A DNA stretch of 64,000 nt from Sinonovacula constricta. Its lineage: Eukaryota; Mollusca; Bivalvia; Cardiida; Solecurtidae. This document shows positions 1 through 10,629 of this stretch, in pieces (the first letter of the stretch is position 1; every line of letters begins with the position of its first letter). A program made the translations under genes and the position numbers. The notes beneath the pieces are model-generated. The model was not told the DNA's origin and did no database searches. It saw nothing but the letters and a program-made list of their open reading frames with translations. Location: contig CM017564.1 in NCBI GenBank assembly GCA_007844125.1, positions 14,873,714 through 14,937,713 of the forward strand, in the 5' to 3' direction.

Positions 1-203
1 TAGTTTTATAGTTTTAAAATACGAATAGGATACCTTATTTACAAATTTCGAATATACTAATATATTAACATCATTCGCGTGTTGGCCTTATGAAGTATTG
101 TATTTATTTCTTGCCAATACTACAAATCAAAAACATTAAACTCAACTATTGGCCAGTAAAGTGCGCCTATATGTATTGATTTATTCACATACAGTGTTGA
201 CTC

Positions 204-585
204 TTTAAAGGTGGTATCCAACACTTTGAACCATTTCTATTTATCTCAAGCAACCATATAAATTATCGTTGCCTGAAAAGATCCTTTTGAATTTTGTTTA
301 TTGCTGCCCTTCATCTATGTATTTCATCACAAATATATATTTCCTATCCTAGCCACGCTGTACATTTAGCTTTTTTAAACTAAGAAAACCACGCGATCAC
401 TTATTTTTCATTCAAATCACAATACATAACCATCAAGACAATCAGCTCTGACGTCGATATCTATTTTTAGCTAAAATCCCCATCATGTTTATTTATAGAT
501 TTGCAACTAATGAACGCTTATTTATAGAATTGTAAGTAATAGACATTTAGCGCAAAATGTGTACTGCCTTACAATAGGGATACTG
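204..585 (+). mobile_element. TIR-bearing MITE (family M1), 5' part
   Basis: The terminal motif TAAAGGTGGTATCCAACA at about 204-221 is followed by internal blocks that recur in this window: AAAACCACGCGATCACTTA, CTCTGACGTCGATATCTA and TTATTTATAGAATTG. Related copies lie at about 15.06-15.53, 42.36-42.81, 53.56-53.91 (reverse) and 54.54-55.55 kb, and other copies end in the inverted form of the same motif. No coding capacity is seen, so it looks like a non-autonomous DNA element. The 3' end runs into the assembly gap. The superfamily is not determined. Confidence 0.65.
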
Positions 586-685
586 NNNNNNNNNNNNNNN
601 NNNNNNNNNNNNNNNNNNNNNNNNNNNNNNNNNNNNNNNNNNNNNNNNNNNNNNNNNNNNNNNNNNNNNNNNNNNNNNNNNNNNN
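586..685. other. assembly gap (100 N)
   Basis: A run of exactly 100 N. On the right it is followed by a C homopolymer of about 18 bases and an (AC)n tract, a low-complexity junction likely to break assemblies. It separates host repeat sequence on the left from the Polinton genes on the right, so the left Polinton terminus may be missing here. Confidence 0.98.
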
Positions 686-686
686 C

Positions 687-717
<31 letters not shown>

Positions 718-784
718 ACACCTAGAAGATATAAAGTAGTATGTTGACATGTGTGAAGTTGTCAGTAGGTTATCAACTACAAAA

Positions 785-1638
785 ATGGAAAGTGTGGTGA
801 AATTAGAGGTAAATTCTACAGCGCAAGTAATAGGTTAGTAGTTAATTTATTTTTATTATGTAAAAACTTATAATTTAACGATTGTAAAAAATAAAAAAAA
901 TAAAAAAAAATAAAAAAAAAACAACAACAACTTCACAATTGTTAAAATATTTTTATAATTATTTATAGGATCAAGTAACGTTGGAAAGAACAACAACTTC
1001 ACAATTGTTAAAATACTTTTTTATTATTTATAGGACCAAGTAACGTTGGAAAGACGAGTTTCGTGTTTAATCTTTTAAAGAACGCGAATGAAGCATTCAG
1101 CAAACCAATTAAAGCAATTTATTTGTGTTACGGCGTGAATCAACCGCTATACTCAGAAATGAAGAAACACATACCTCACATTACATTTTATGAGGGTCTT
1201 CCAACAAAAGCCGAGCTCGAAACGTGGCATTTACATGAACCGAGAGAAAAGGTTTTAGTGATAGATGATATGATGAGTGAAAGCGCAAAAAGCAAAGATG
1301 TAGTAGACATTTATTGCAAATACGCTCACCACTTCAAGTTCTTTTGCATTCTTATTTGTCAGAATGCGTTTTATCCAGGACGGGAATTTCGAACCATAAG
1401 CCTCAACACACACTACTTTTTTATGTTTAAAAACAACAGGGATGAACTTCAAATACAGACACTTGGTAGACAAATTTTTCCTAGGCAGTTAAAATTTTTT
1501 ATGGATGCTTACAAAAAAGCTACGACAGAAAAATATGGATATCTTCTTATAGATATATCCCCGCATTCGGATTCTAAATATAAATTGCGTACGAACGTTT
1601 TACCTGGTCAAACAATGATAGTGTATCAACATGAGTAA
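785..1638 (+). CDS. Polinton packaging ATPase (FtsK/HerA type), 2 exons 785-833 and 1034-1638
   Basis: This is the putative genome-packaging ATPase of the Polinton. Exon 1 starts at ATG 785 and ends in phase 1 at 833 before donor GTTAGT. Exon 2 begins at 1034 after TTTATAG and runs to the TAA at 1636-1638. Joined, it gives 217 residues: Walker A GPSNVGKTS at about residues 17-25, and Walker B VLVIDDMM about 60 residues later. Size and motifs fit the A32/FtsK-like ATPases of Polintons and adintoviruses (family knowledge). The Walker A motif is complete only after splicing. The intron contains a degenerate extra copy of the acceptor and Walker A start (see findings). The last codons overlap the next gene's ATG at 1631. 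Confidence 0.85.
922..1053 (+). repeat. tandem duplication of a splice acceptor plus Walker A start (about 66 bp x 2)
   Basis: Copy 1 (about 922-988) and copy 2 (about 989-1053) share an ACAACAACTTCACAATTG block, a T-rich tract, a TTATTTATAG acceptor and the first codons of the Walker A motif. Reading on from copy 1's acceptor gives GSSNVGK and then meets a stop inside copy 2. Only copy 2 continues into the ATPase exon. Confidence 0.85.
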
Positions 1639-1942
1639 GTTAGTGAAGAAGGAAAAATATTTTTTACTTCTACTTATTCACTCTTCGCATAAACAGAAGA
1701 AAGTGTTATTAAAGGTGATCGAAAAATCGCAATTGAGAGCCATTGTTCAGATTGTTTATAATGTAATGTTTGGATATCGCGCATTACCAGAACACGACAG
1801 GAGGAGATTGACTAGATATAAAAGTGTTATTAGACAATTCATCAACAAGGGAACATCATTCAAAAAGAGAAAGGAAGTTCTTTTTAAGCATTATAAATTG
1901 ATCATACCTTTCATTAGCGTGATCAAAAGTGAGCTGATATAA
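1631..1942 (+). CDS. small Polinton-type basic protein (103 aa)
   Basis: A basic, leucine-rich 103-residue protein starting at ATG 1631, overlapping the end of the ATPase frame by 8 bases. From memory, proteins of this pattern (leucine-rich start, then KKVLLK...QLRAIVQIVYNV and a basic middle) recur in Maverick/Polinton elements between ATPase and polymerase genes. No catalytic motif is visible and the function is unknown. The stop lies 8 bases before the next start, so the genes are packed as in a virus. Confidence 0.6.
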   Translation: MSKLVKKEKYFLLLLIHSSHKQKKVLLKVIEKSQLRAIVQIVYNVMFGYRALPEHDRRRLTRYKSVIRQFINKGTSFKKRKEVLFKHYKLIIPFISVIKSELI

Positions 1943-1950
1943 AAATAAAC

Positions 1951-2355
1951 ATGGCACGGGAACTGGTGCTTATTCCGAAACCAGAATATGACCATTTGTT
2001 AAAGCTTAGTGAAGAGCAAAGTTCACAAATGGGCGGACAACAAGAAGGTTCACAGACGGGTGTACAACCGGAGGATAAACAAACATTATCGTCAAGCAAT
2101 GAGAAGGAAAACGATGATTTGAAGGAAGCAGACACTCTCGCATCGAATGTTCAAGACAAGACCGCCATCGATACGACAGACTCTAAAAAACCAAGGCTGT
2201 ATGTAGATAAACCTATTTCGGAAATGCCTTTCACCACTTCGACACTTTCCAAGTCAGTAAGGAAAGGAAAGAGTAAATGGAAAAGCGACTTCACAAGGAA
2301 AACGAAAGCGACCGTGCAAGACACAAGAAAGCGTTGGGTTAATTACATCGTATAA
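1951..2355 (+). CDS. small Polinton-type protein (134 aa), LIPKPEYDHL N-terminus
   Basis: A 134-residue protein. It begins with a compact motif (LVLIPKPEYDHLLKL at residues 5-19), followed by a Gln/Glu/Ser-rich low-complexity middle (about 20-75) and a basic Lys/Arg-rich tail (about 100-130). The arrangement of a short N-terminal motif, disordered middle and basic C-terminus resembles small accessory or virion proteins found next to the ATPase in Polintons. The function is not known. It is followed by about 330 bases of non-coding AT-rich sequence before the polymerase. Confidence 0.55.
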   Translation: MARELVLIPKPEYDHLLKLSEEQSSQMGGQQEGSQTGVQPEDKQTLSSSNEKENDDLKEADTLASNVQDKTAIDTTDSKKPRLYVDKPISEMPFTTSTLSKSVRKGKSKWKSDFTRKTKATVQDTRKRWVNYIV

Positions 2356-2690
2356 AATTGTAATTACTGTTACAAAAGTATGTACACCGTTTATATATAG
2401 TGTTTTTAACATGTATTCTAGGGTATGTACAATATTTAAAATATTGTAACTAAAATAACTAATAGTTAAAGGTATTTAGGCGTAATATTTAAAGGTATTT
2501 AGGTGAAATATAACTAAAAATAATATCTTAGCGTATTTAAACGATTGGACGATTGTTTGAAACCGCTCCATGCAATCCTCTATTGCTCATCACTTACTCG
2601 TTTTATACAAATAATGTATACTTTTTAATTACAAAATACTTAACTGTTTTTTTCTCTCACATCTATTTTTTGCAGGTAGTTTCAACAGAC

Positions 2691-5600
2691 ATGAATGACG
2701 GAAAGCATTTATCGAAAGATAAGGATGATGAAACCGGGAGCGATGCGAGAAATGGCACTAAACCACTCAGGTGTGAGTTTTGCTCGAAAGATTTTAAAAA
2801 CAGAAAATCTTGGAAACGGCACATGGAGAGTCATTTGTGTAGAAGGAAATGTGCAATCTGTGAAAAGTCATTTAGTCAATTGGGCTCTTTACGAATTCAT
2901 CAGAAGAATATTCACGGCATCCAATCCAAAACAGACGGTTTCAAATGCACATCATGCAACAAACATTTTCATAGAAAGTATAATTTTGACCGTCACGTTT
3001 CTAAAACGCATCAAAACTCTCAAAGGAATCAATCACGATTTTCATGTCGGCATTGTGAGAGTGAATTTCCGAATTATGAACAGTTGTTTCAACATGTCAC
3101 AGAAAACCATCCATTACTTCAACAAGGCGGCGCATCCGTTTCAGTTCGAGGGGAAAATGGAAATGCTCATTTACAAAAAGATGAATCCACTACCAGCGAG
3201 GAAAACAGTCATAATGAAAGGATTGATCATGACACTCGAGTGAATAATGATCGAGAGCATGCTACTGAATCAGCATTAAACAATACTGTCGGTAACAGAT
3301 ATATTATACCATCGGGAAGCGAGCGATATGACTTGCTGACGTTTTTGGGGAACATTAGGGATGAGGTTCGAACCTTTTTAACTTCGCGCACGCGCGAATT
3401 AAAAGGTATTAAATGGAACTTATGTGTGCAGGTTGAAATGGAACGTGACGATAATTCGGGGAATGTTACAGTCACAACTCCATACTTTAGAAGTCGAACG
3501 TATACTGCATTAACGACGGATGACGTCAATGAACACGATTTGAATGAAGCAATGCAAAAAATCTTCGCTAGTTTGGAAAAGTACATACGCGATGGTTCTG
3601 GATGGTTTGTGAAAAAAGTGTTGCAAATGGAGATACACACCATCGTGTACAGACCCATACGCGGATCTGCCTTTATAACCTTACCGGAAACACTTTCCAA
3701 AAGTGAAAGTGTGCTTAATATTTACAATCAAGACGAGAAGTGCTTCCTCTATTGTTTGCTTGCATCATTGCATCCGTCTGAGATTGAACCGGAAAAGGTG
3801 GAGCATTATCGCGATTATGAACATGAAATCAATATGTCTGGCATCACGTTTCCCGTTACACTACCACAAATTTGCAAGATAGAAAAGCAAAATGAAAATA
3901 TTTCCATCAATATCTTTACTTATGAGGATGATATTATAGTACCATTGAGAATAACTGAATTACATCACCGGATGCACCATGTCAATCTGCTGTGGTTGTC
4001 TCATGAAGGTCGCTCGCATTACTGTTTGATAACAAATTTTAATAGATTTATGTATCGAACAAACAAGTACCACGGAGAGCTTCACTTCTGCCATTATTGT
4101 CTTCACGGTTTCGTGAAAGAAGCTGCGCTTAAAGAACATCAACAATACTGTTCGATTCATGGAGCACAACGCGTTCAGCTGCCAACACAAGGGCAAAATG
4201 ACATTTTGGAATTCAAAGAATACGAAAAAACCTTAAGAGTGCCTTTCGTAATCTATGCAGACTTTGAGACTATCAACAGAAAACTGAATTGTTGCATGCC
4301 GAATCCGGAACTGTCGAGTACAACGCTCAAAAGTAAACTGGAAGTGTGCGGCTTCGGGTATAAGGTTGTTAGCCAAGTTCCGCAATATACGAAGCCCTCC
4401 GTTATTTACAGAGGTGAAGACGCTGGACGAAAATTAATAGAGTGTTTACTGCAGGAACAAAAGAGCATTCAGAAGATTTTGAGCGTTATAAAACCGTTGC
4501 AGATGACTGATGAACAGAATGAGGATTTCAAAAACACCACTAGATGTTGCATCTGTAAAAAATCATTTTCATTGTATGACAAGTCTTATGGTCGAATTGC
4601 ACGTCATCACTGTCATTTTTCAGGGTCCTACATAGGAGCAGCCTGCAATAGCTGCAATCTTGGCTGTAAGCAAGCAAATTTCATTCCAGTGATTTTTCAT
4701 AATTTAAAAAACTTTGACGCGCACATTCTCTGCGAAAATATTGGGCTCTTTAAAGAACATCGATTAAAATGTATCGCTCAAAATACTGAGAAATACGTGA
4801 GTTTCTCTTTGGGCAAGCTTCGGTTTATTGATAGTTTACAGTTTCTCCCGAGCTCGCTGGAGACTTTGATAGATGATTTAAATCAACAAGGATTACATGA
4901 TTTTCCTCATTTAGCATCCGAAATTGATGATGTTATCAAAGCCAAACTGCTTTTGCGTAAAGGCGTTTACATGTATGAGTATATGGATACTTTTGAAAAG
5001 TTTGATGAAACACAACTGCCTAGCAAAGAACATTTCTACTCCACGATCAAGAAAAATCACATTTCTCAAGAGGATTATGACCACGCGCTCACCGTCTTCA
5101 AAGCATTTAATTTAGCATCACTGGGAGACTATCACAATCTTTACTTAAAGACAGATGTCCTGCTTCTGGCAGATGTATTTGAGTCGTTTCGAAACCTCTG
5201 TCTGACTCAGTATGAATTAGATCCTTGTCATTTTTACACTTCTCCCGGTCTGTCGTGGACTGCCTGTCTAAAGTTCACAGGCGTGAAACTGGAACTGCTG
5301 ACTGACATTGATAAAGTACTGATGGTAGAAGCTGGAATACGCGGAGGTGTATCGCAAATTTCGAACCGATATCAAAAGGCAAATAACCCATACTTGCAGG
5401 ATTATGACCCATCACAACCCACAGTATTTCTATCGTATTTAGATGCCAATAACCTTTATGGATGGGCGATGATGCAGCCTTTACCTGTAGGAGAATTTGC
5501 TTTCTTGGAAGACAATGAATTAGACTCATTCGATGTTACATCGATACCTACCGATGGAGACACGGGATATATTCTCGAGGTGTCTTTGGAATATTGTCAA

Positions 5601-5981
5601 AGCCTACACGACTATCACAATTGTTTTCCACTGGCTCCTGTTCGAAAGACTGTTAAAAATGAAGAGTTATCTCCATATGCGAAGCAACTTCTGAGAAAGC
5701 TCCATGGTATTACCGAAGACAAGCCCCTTTCAAATCGAGGTAAAGTAGAGAAGCTACTAACCACCCTGGACGACAAGGATCACTATGTCTTGTTGCACCG
5801 GAACTTATGTCTTTATTTACGTCTAGGCATGAAGCTCAAGACTATCCACAGAGTTCTACGCTTCAGACAGATGCCGTGGTTAAAGACCTATATAGACCTA
5901 AATACAAAGTTGCGTATGAATAGCTCTACCACATTCCAGAAATACCTATTCAAGCTAATGAACTGCAGCGTCTTCGGAAAG
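2691..5981 (+). CDS. Polinton protein-primed DNA polymerase B, exon 1 (zinc fingers, exonuclease, Pol motifs A and B)
   Basis: The start is placed at ATG 2691, just after an acceptor (TTTTTTGCAG), which implies a 5' UTR exon. Residues about 26-150 form four C2H2-type fingers, starting with CEFCSKDF. A further Cys/His cluster (HHCHFSGSYIGAACNSCN) resembles the endonuclease-VII-like insert of Polinton polymerases. Exonuclease motifs are ADFET (D524), HNLKNFD and the YLKTD region. Polymerase motif A is DANNLYGW (about residue 918) and motif B is NCSVFGK at the exon end. Donor GTAACT follows at 5982 in phase 0. Joined to the next two exons it gives 1391 residues. No internal stop is present, so the element is recent or maintained. 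Confidence 0.93.
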
Positions 5982-6185
5982 GTAACTGCTATCATTTTTT
6001 TTCTTTTTACATTATATTATATATTTATTTTTATATAAAATATCTTTCTAAATAACACATTCAATTTTAAGCTATATGCTTTCAGATATTTCATCATGGT
6101 ACTGTTTTTATATGCTGTAAAGGTTTGTTCTTTGCATAAACAAGTCTTTTGAGATGTCAATAAAACAGCCTCTTATATATTTCAG

Positions 6186-6372
6186 ACTATGGAAAATGTA
6201 AGACGTCATAAGAACATTGAGCTGGTTCATACGCAGGAGCGTCTAAAGAAGGTCGCGGCAAAACCAACTTACAAAAACGCCACCATATTCAACGAAGACT
6301 TGGTAGCCGTTGAACTCTTTAAAACAAAAGTGAACATGTTCAAACCTATCTACTGCGGAATGTGTGTATTGG
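6186..6372 (+). CDS. DNA polymerase B, exon 2
   Basis: Acceptor TATATTTCAG at 6176-6185. The frame continues from FGK to TMENVRRHKNIEL, the region directly after Pol motif B in protein-primed family B polymerases. It ends in phase 1 at 6372 before GTGCGT. The intron of about 200 bases before it contains stops in all frames. Confidence 0.88.
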
Positions 6373-6524
6373 GTGCGTACTTTTTTTGTTTTATATGCAT
6401 AACATACATATAGTATTTATATTTCTTTGGCATTTACTTAAGATATATTTTCTTTTCTTATTTAATCATATCAAACGTGTCATTTTTAGCATCAATTAAG
6501 ATGTGTTTCATCTTTTTTTTTCAG

Positions 6525-7222
6525 ATCTCAGCAAATGTCTGATGTATGAGTTCTGGTACGATTATATCAAACAAAGGTACAGCACAGCAAAGCTGCACAT
6601 GACGGATACAGATAGCTTGCTGTTTTCGTGTGAAACGGAAGATTTGTATGAGGACATGAAACAGTCACTTCATTTGTTCGACACTTCGGACTATGCAAAA
6701 GAACATTTTCTCTTCAGCGCCTCTAATACAAAAGTGCCTGGCCTCATGAAGGACGAATTAAATGGGAAGGCTATGGCAGAATTTGTAGGTTTGAGGTCCA
6801 AAATGTATAGTTTTACTTGCAATGGAAAAGAACAAAAACGTGCGAAAGGCATTGCAACTGCGACGATTAAAAATGAATTAAAACATACTCACTACAAAGA
6901 AACGCTTTTTGGTGAAAAATCGATTGTCTCTTCTATAAGTTCATTAAGAAGTTATAAACATGAATTATTCAGTGAAACGATTCAGAAAGCGTCTCTCTCA
7001 GCATTTTGTGATAAAAGGTATTTGATTGATCCAGTGAATAGCTATGCCTTTGGTCACTTCAGAATAAAACGTAATAGTGAAGGTGACGCCGAGATCCGCG
7101 AATGTGACAGTGTGCAGATTTCAAACATTCCCGCAGTCAGAGACTCGACAAAATGGAAACAGCAGAGGGAGAGAACATTCATAATGGAGGACTGTAAAAT
7201 TACACCATGTGTGAAGCTATGA
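6525..7222 (+). CDS. DNA polymerase B, exon 3 (Pol motif C, TDTDSL)
   Basis: Acceptor TTTTTTCAG ends at 6524. The split codon gives D1160, then LSKCLMYEFWYDYIK and the catalytic motif C MTDTDSL (D1187 and D1189), which binds the catalytic metals. It runs to TGA at 7220-7222. AATAAA at 7334-7339 is a plausible polyadenylation signal. Confidence 0.9.
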
Positions 7223-7689
7223 ATATGTATAGCTGTAGTTCACATTAACTGATATTATTGACATTAATATGTGCATATTATTTTGTTCGTCATGATTGCA
7301 TTTTGTTTGTATATAATAAGATATATGTAGACCAATAAAGTTTGTATTTATGTTATGCGTTTGCCTAACTTTTTTTTTTTTGTTAAAAGCAATGTCAATT
7401 CCAGCAATATGATTAATAATATTGTTGATGAAATAAAAAAAAAAAAAAAAAAATAAAATAAAAAAATAAAAAAAATGAGGAGTTAAAAATATAGATACTA
7501 AAATGCGATACTTTAACTTAAAGGTTGCTACTATTCATTCGAATTAAATGGAAATAAAACAAAACAACAACAAAAACAGATTTTATGCGTTTATTTTTAT
7601 TTATTTTTTTGTTATGCGTTTACATCAGTGTTAATGTAATAACAGGAAAAACTAATCTGGTTATAATCAAATCCACTTTTTATACAAAA
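7223..7689. terminator. convergent 3' ends, A/T-rich spacer with polyadenylation signals
   Basis: The + strand genes end at 7222 and the - strand genes at 7690. AATAAA at 7334-7339 serves the + side. TTTATT motifs near 7590-7607 would serve the - side. A long A-rich stretch lies at about 7434-7475. No gene is seen. Confidence 0.6.
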
Positions 7690-8220
7690 CTACAAAGATA
7701 AAAAGCATTGGGATAAAGGCCGGCAAATCTGGTTATAATCATATTCATTATTTACACAATGAGAGTAGACTTTCATCATCTTGTCAGCAACGAATAAATC
7801 GTTTGCCCGACGATTCGTATCATCGAAATATGTAAAAAAATCTTTAAATGTAAAACCCATACACCTGTGATGAAGAAACATAACGCAATACAATCCACAC
7901 AATGTAGAGTTTTCACTTTGTATTTGTACACGATTTGTGTGTAAAACGCTAGACTTATTTTCTAACCAAATGTGAAAATAACGACTATTTTGAACAGGGC
8001 TTTTACCATAACTATCAAAGAAGTCAAAATGTCCTCTGACATCACTAAAGAAGGCGCACCAATGGTGTCCTGATTTCGTATGAATGTCCGTGTTTGCTAT
8101 AAATCCAAAAGGTTCCTGCGGAAGTTCTTTTGGAAGTCGATCAGCCGCGTACACTCCTACGATTCGTCTTCTCAAAATGGAATCACACTCAATCATACAC
8201 TGCAACTGAGTCGTATCCAT
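7690..8220 (-). CDS. adenain-like cysteine protease (Polinton PRO)
   Basis: A 176-residue maturation protease. The family processes capsid proteins during virion assembly. Visible catalytic elements in adenain order: His in SGHHWCAFF, Asp in FFDSYG, Gln in VQIQS and Cys in TLCGLYCVMF. Length is close to adenovirus protease (about 200 residues). The start ATG (8220-8218) overlaps the stop of the major capsid gene as TAATG, so the two may share a transcript. Confidence 0.88.
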   Translation of the reverse strand: MDTTQLQCMIECDSILRRRIVGVYAADRLPKELPQEPFGFIANTDIHTKSGHHWCAFFSDVRGHFDFFDSYGKSPVQNSRYFHIWLENKSSVLHTNRVQIQSENSTLCGLYCVMFLHHRCMGFTFKDFFTYFDDTNRRANDLFVADKMMKVYSHCVNNEYDYNQICRPLSQCFLSL

Positions 8221-8299
8221 TAGGGTAAAATAATGTCCCTTTCTTTGTTGATTTCGAAAAATCCAGGCTCCTCGCTATAGACAACACAGCTCATAGGTT
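8220..8299 (-). CDS. major capsid protein, exon 2 (last 25 codons)
   Basis: Acceptor TTTTAATTTCAG precedes 8299. The split codon and following residues read EPMSCVVYSEEPGFFEIN, then to TAA. An acidic, aromatic end of this kind (VxYxE...EI(D/N)K.R) is typical of Polinton major capsid C-termini as I remember them. The exon is preceded by a 167-base intron (8300-8466). It is easily missed because exon 1 runs on to an in-frame stop within the intron. Confidence 0.8.
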
Positions 8300-8466
8300 C
8301 TGAAATTAAAATAAAAAAAAAAAACAGATTATTTTTAAGTCACCTTACCTTAATTGTTATTCAAATAGATTTACTTATGTAGAAAAAAACATATTAAACT
8401 TAAGTGAATATTGTCTGTTAAACTTAGTTTTACCTAAAATCTATGGAAAATACTTATTCAATTTAC

Positions 8467-9709
8467 CTCTTAACGCCGTCTTGAAGACAACATCTAATCG
8501 CACATGTCCAGTCTTGATCAAGGACAGATATTCTCCGTGTTGGGAAAAGTCGGGCTCCAACTGGAAAGCGAACAGCGTTGTTCCGTTTTTATATCTGGTT
8601 CTGTCCAAAAGATTGCCTTCATCCATTCTCCATTTTCCACCTGATAGTAGCAAGTTTGTGTAGGCACGCATTGTGGAAAGACCACCGACATCATCGAAAT
8701 CAAGTTTAAGCGGGTTTCCACCAACAGGCAATCCATCGCAATATAATGCGATTTGCTGAATCGAGCAGTTTTCGAAATAAAATGGATTCGCCTTATAATC
8801 TCCACTGACTGCTCTGCTTTTGACGAAACCGACGATAATTTTATTCGGTCGCTTTCCCATGTACAAGTTATCCCAACAATAACTCGTGGAACCAGTTGAA
8901 ATGCTGACAGACTTAACATCGACCTTATTGTAAGGATAAAGGGCATTTTGTCGCTCTAGTATTTTGGAATGGCCATAAATGACGGCTGGATTTACTCTGA
9001 TTTTCTTTATCAGAATGTAGATATCTTCGAATTTCACTTTATAATCGTTGCTATCCCCAGTCAGAAGGCAAAAATTGGTAGTAGTTCTGTACATCTTGAT
9101 TTTCATATCCACTTGGTTGATGAGGTATCTGGACATAGCAAAAAGATCGTGAAAGATAGGTCCTTGCAAGTCAATGGCCTTGGACAGCTCCATCAGTTTG
9201 GCTCTTATAAACAAACCATCATTAGAACCATTTGGATTTGTTTCTCCTATATTGCTTGCATCGTCCTGTGTAAAGAGTTGCGTGGTTAACTGACTTGTCG
9301 TGGCATCAGCTCCATATTTTATGAGTGTTGGAATGTAGGCTCGGTATGGATTGTAGTTACAGGTAAACGTAGCCTTATTTTGCAAAGTCACTTCAATCGT
9401 GGAGAATAGTGCCTGCAAAAATAAGTTGACGGGTCCAACCTTTTCAACCTTTACATCTGTCAAACTGCTACCATCCGCCTTTTCTATTTTCACCTTAACA
9501 TAGATTTGCGAATTTTTCAAGTCAATGTAATCCATTGAATTTTGTCCACTGATCTTAAATTCGAATGGACCATCATCGGATGTTTGTGACATCGGTCGAA
9601 TTTCATCAAAGTACACATCGCTGACGCTTGTTTGCGTGCTTGGAAGATCGAAAAGAGCAAGTTCCGACACCAGTCCCTCTTTAAATTTATCCTCGTTGAA
9701 TACGGACAT
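8467..9709 (-). CDS. Polinton major capsid protein, exon 1 (double jelly roll)
   Basis: This encodes the main virion building block. The start is ATG 9709 (MSVFNEDKF); a frame-open GTG lies 6 bases upstream. Exon 1 ends in phase 1 at 8467 with AGAG before GTAAAT. Joined with exon 2 the protein has 440 residues. The sequence resembles the family annotated in many invertebrates as F54H12.2-like, which is the Polinton capsid protein: an N-terminal LPPTQ-like region (here LPSTQTSVSD), then strand-rich jelly-roll sequence with ...YRAYI and MELSKAIDLQGPIF. No stop or frameshift is seen. Confidence 0.87.
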
Positions 9710-9724
9710 CTTCACTCTTAAAAT

Positions 9725-10153
9725 TTATTTAATCTCAAAAATGTCTCGTTTTCCACTCACTGGCACGTTCTTGCGTAGTTTTTTAGAACCATTCGATGTG
9801 CGTCGTTTTGTTTTACCACCTCCACGCTGGCGCTTTACTGTTTTTCGTGACGTCTTGACAGTTCGCTTACGCTTGTTGCCTCTTTGACGTCTGGCGGGAG
9901 ACTGAAGCATGTTCACCACTGAATCCGGGTTTATATCTTGTCGCTCTAACTCCGATTTGGCCTGCGCTGTGGTCTGCTCCGCGGGAAGGACTGCTTTTAT
10001 AGGATATACTTTGTCACTGCTCATATTCGTAGATTCCACTGGAATGATCGACATTCGCCGCCCTCCACCCGACTGATTGATGCTTGTTTGACCGGTGCTT
10101 AGACGATCAAAAAAGTCCACCCATTTCTGGGGATTCGGTACGTACAACTTCAT
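9725..10153 (-). CDS. basic virion-core-like protein (142 aa)
   Basis: A 142-residue protein. The N-terminal half contains a GGGRRMSIIPV segment. The C-terminal half is strongly basic (Lys/Arg-rich, about residues 90-133), suggesting nucleic-acid binding like the core or cement proteins of adenoviruses and adintoviruses. It lies between the penton-like and capsid genes with 18 and 15 base gaps. The function is inferred from composition and position only. Confidence 0.6.
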   Translation of the reverse strand: MKLYVPNPQKWVDFFDRLSTGQTSINQSGGGRRMSIIPVESTNMSSDKVYPIKAVLPAEQTTAQAKSELERQDINPDSVVNMLQSPARRQRGNKRKRTVKTSRKTVKRQRGGGKTKRRTSNGSKKLRKNVPVSGKRDIFEIK

Positions 10154-10171
10154 CCTTTCGTCGGTAGTAAC

Positions 10172-10618
10172 TCAGTAAAATGGATATTGCTTTAAGTGAA
10201 GTGTTAACTGCAGCGGATCCTTCAAGTTTGTAGCGTAGCTACTATCATCCGTTTTTATATAGATTTGAAACTCCTGCACTTCCTTTTTGATTACGGGTAT
10301 GTAGTAAAATGTATCGAGCATATAATCCCAACCGTCGGATTTATTTTGATACAACCACCGTAACACGGGTTGCTCGCCACCATTCACAATGCTTTCTTTA
10401 CAAAGATCCGTATACACGTAAATTCCTTTTCGTTTCTTTAATGACAGTGGTACAGTTTTAGGATCTGCAGCACCTTCTACGCAAAATTCCGTCAATGCTA
10501 CTCTCCATCTACCGTTTAAGATCAATGGCGCTTTTAAATGAACTTTAAATCTAAAAACCTTATTGTCAGAAAAGTAATCATCACTGTCATCACTTTTAAT
10601 ATACAAATAGTGATCCAT
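10172..10618 (-). CDS. minor capsid (penton-like, single jelly roll) protein, 148 aa
   Basis: The start is taken at ATG 10618 (MDHYLYIKSDDSDDYFSDN); the frame is open a little further upstream but only with GTG. The first half, with F-D-N-K...F-KVHL.APL.L.G.W-VAL-EFC, matches the entry pattern of Polinton/adintovirus penton proteins (single jelly roll at capsid vertices). It is followed by KYIQF-like strand segments and ends HLKQYPFY. It begins 11 bases after the integrase stop. The assignment rests on pattern memory and gene order. Confidence 0.65.
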   Translation of the reverse strand: MDHYLYIKSDDSDDYFSDNKVFRFKVHLKAPLILNGRWRVALTEFCVEGAADPKTVPLSLKKRKGIYVYTDLCKESIVNGGEQPVLRWLYQNKSDGWDYMLDTFYYIPVIKKEVQEFQIYIKTDDSSYATNLKDPLQLTLHLKQYPFY

Positions 10619-10629
10619 AGTATTCACGA

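Noticed and set aside
8441..8466. Unspliced C-terminus of the capsid protein
   Set aside because: The GTAAAT donor and the acceptor at 8300 give a tail that fits the family better; the read-through residues look like intron translation.
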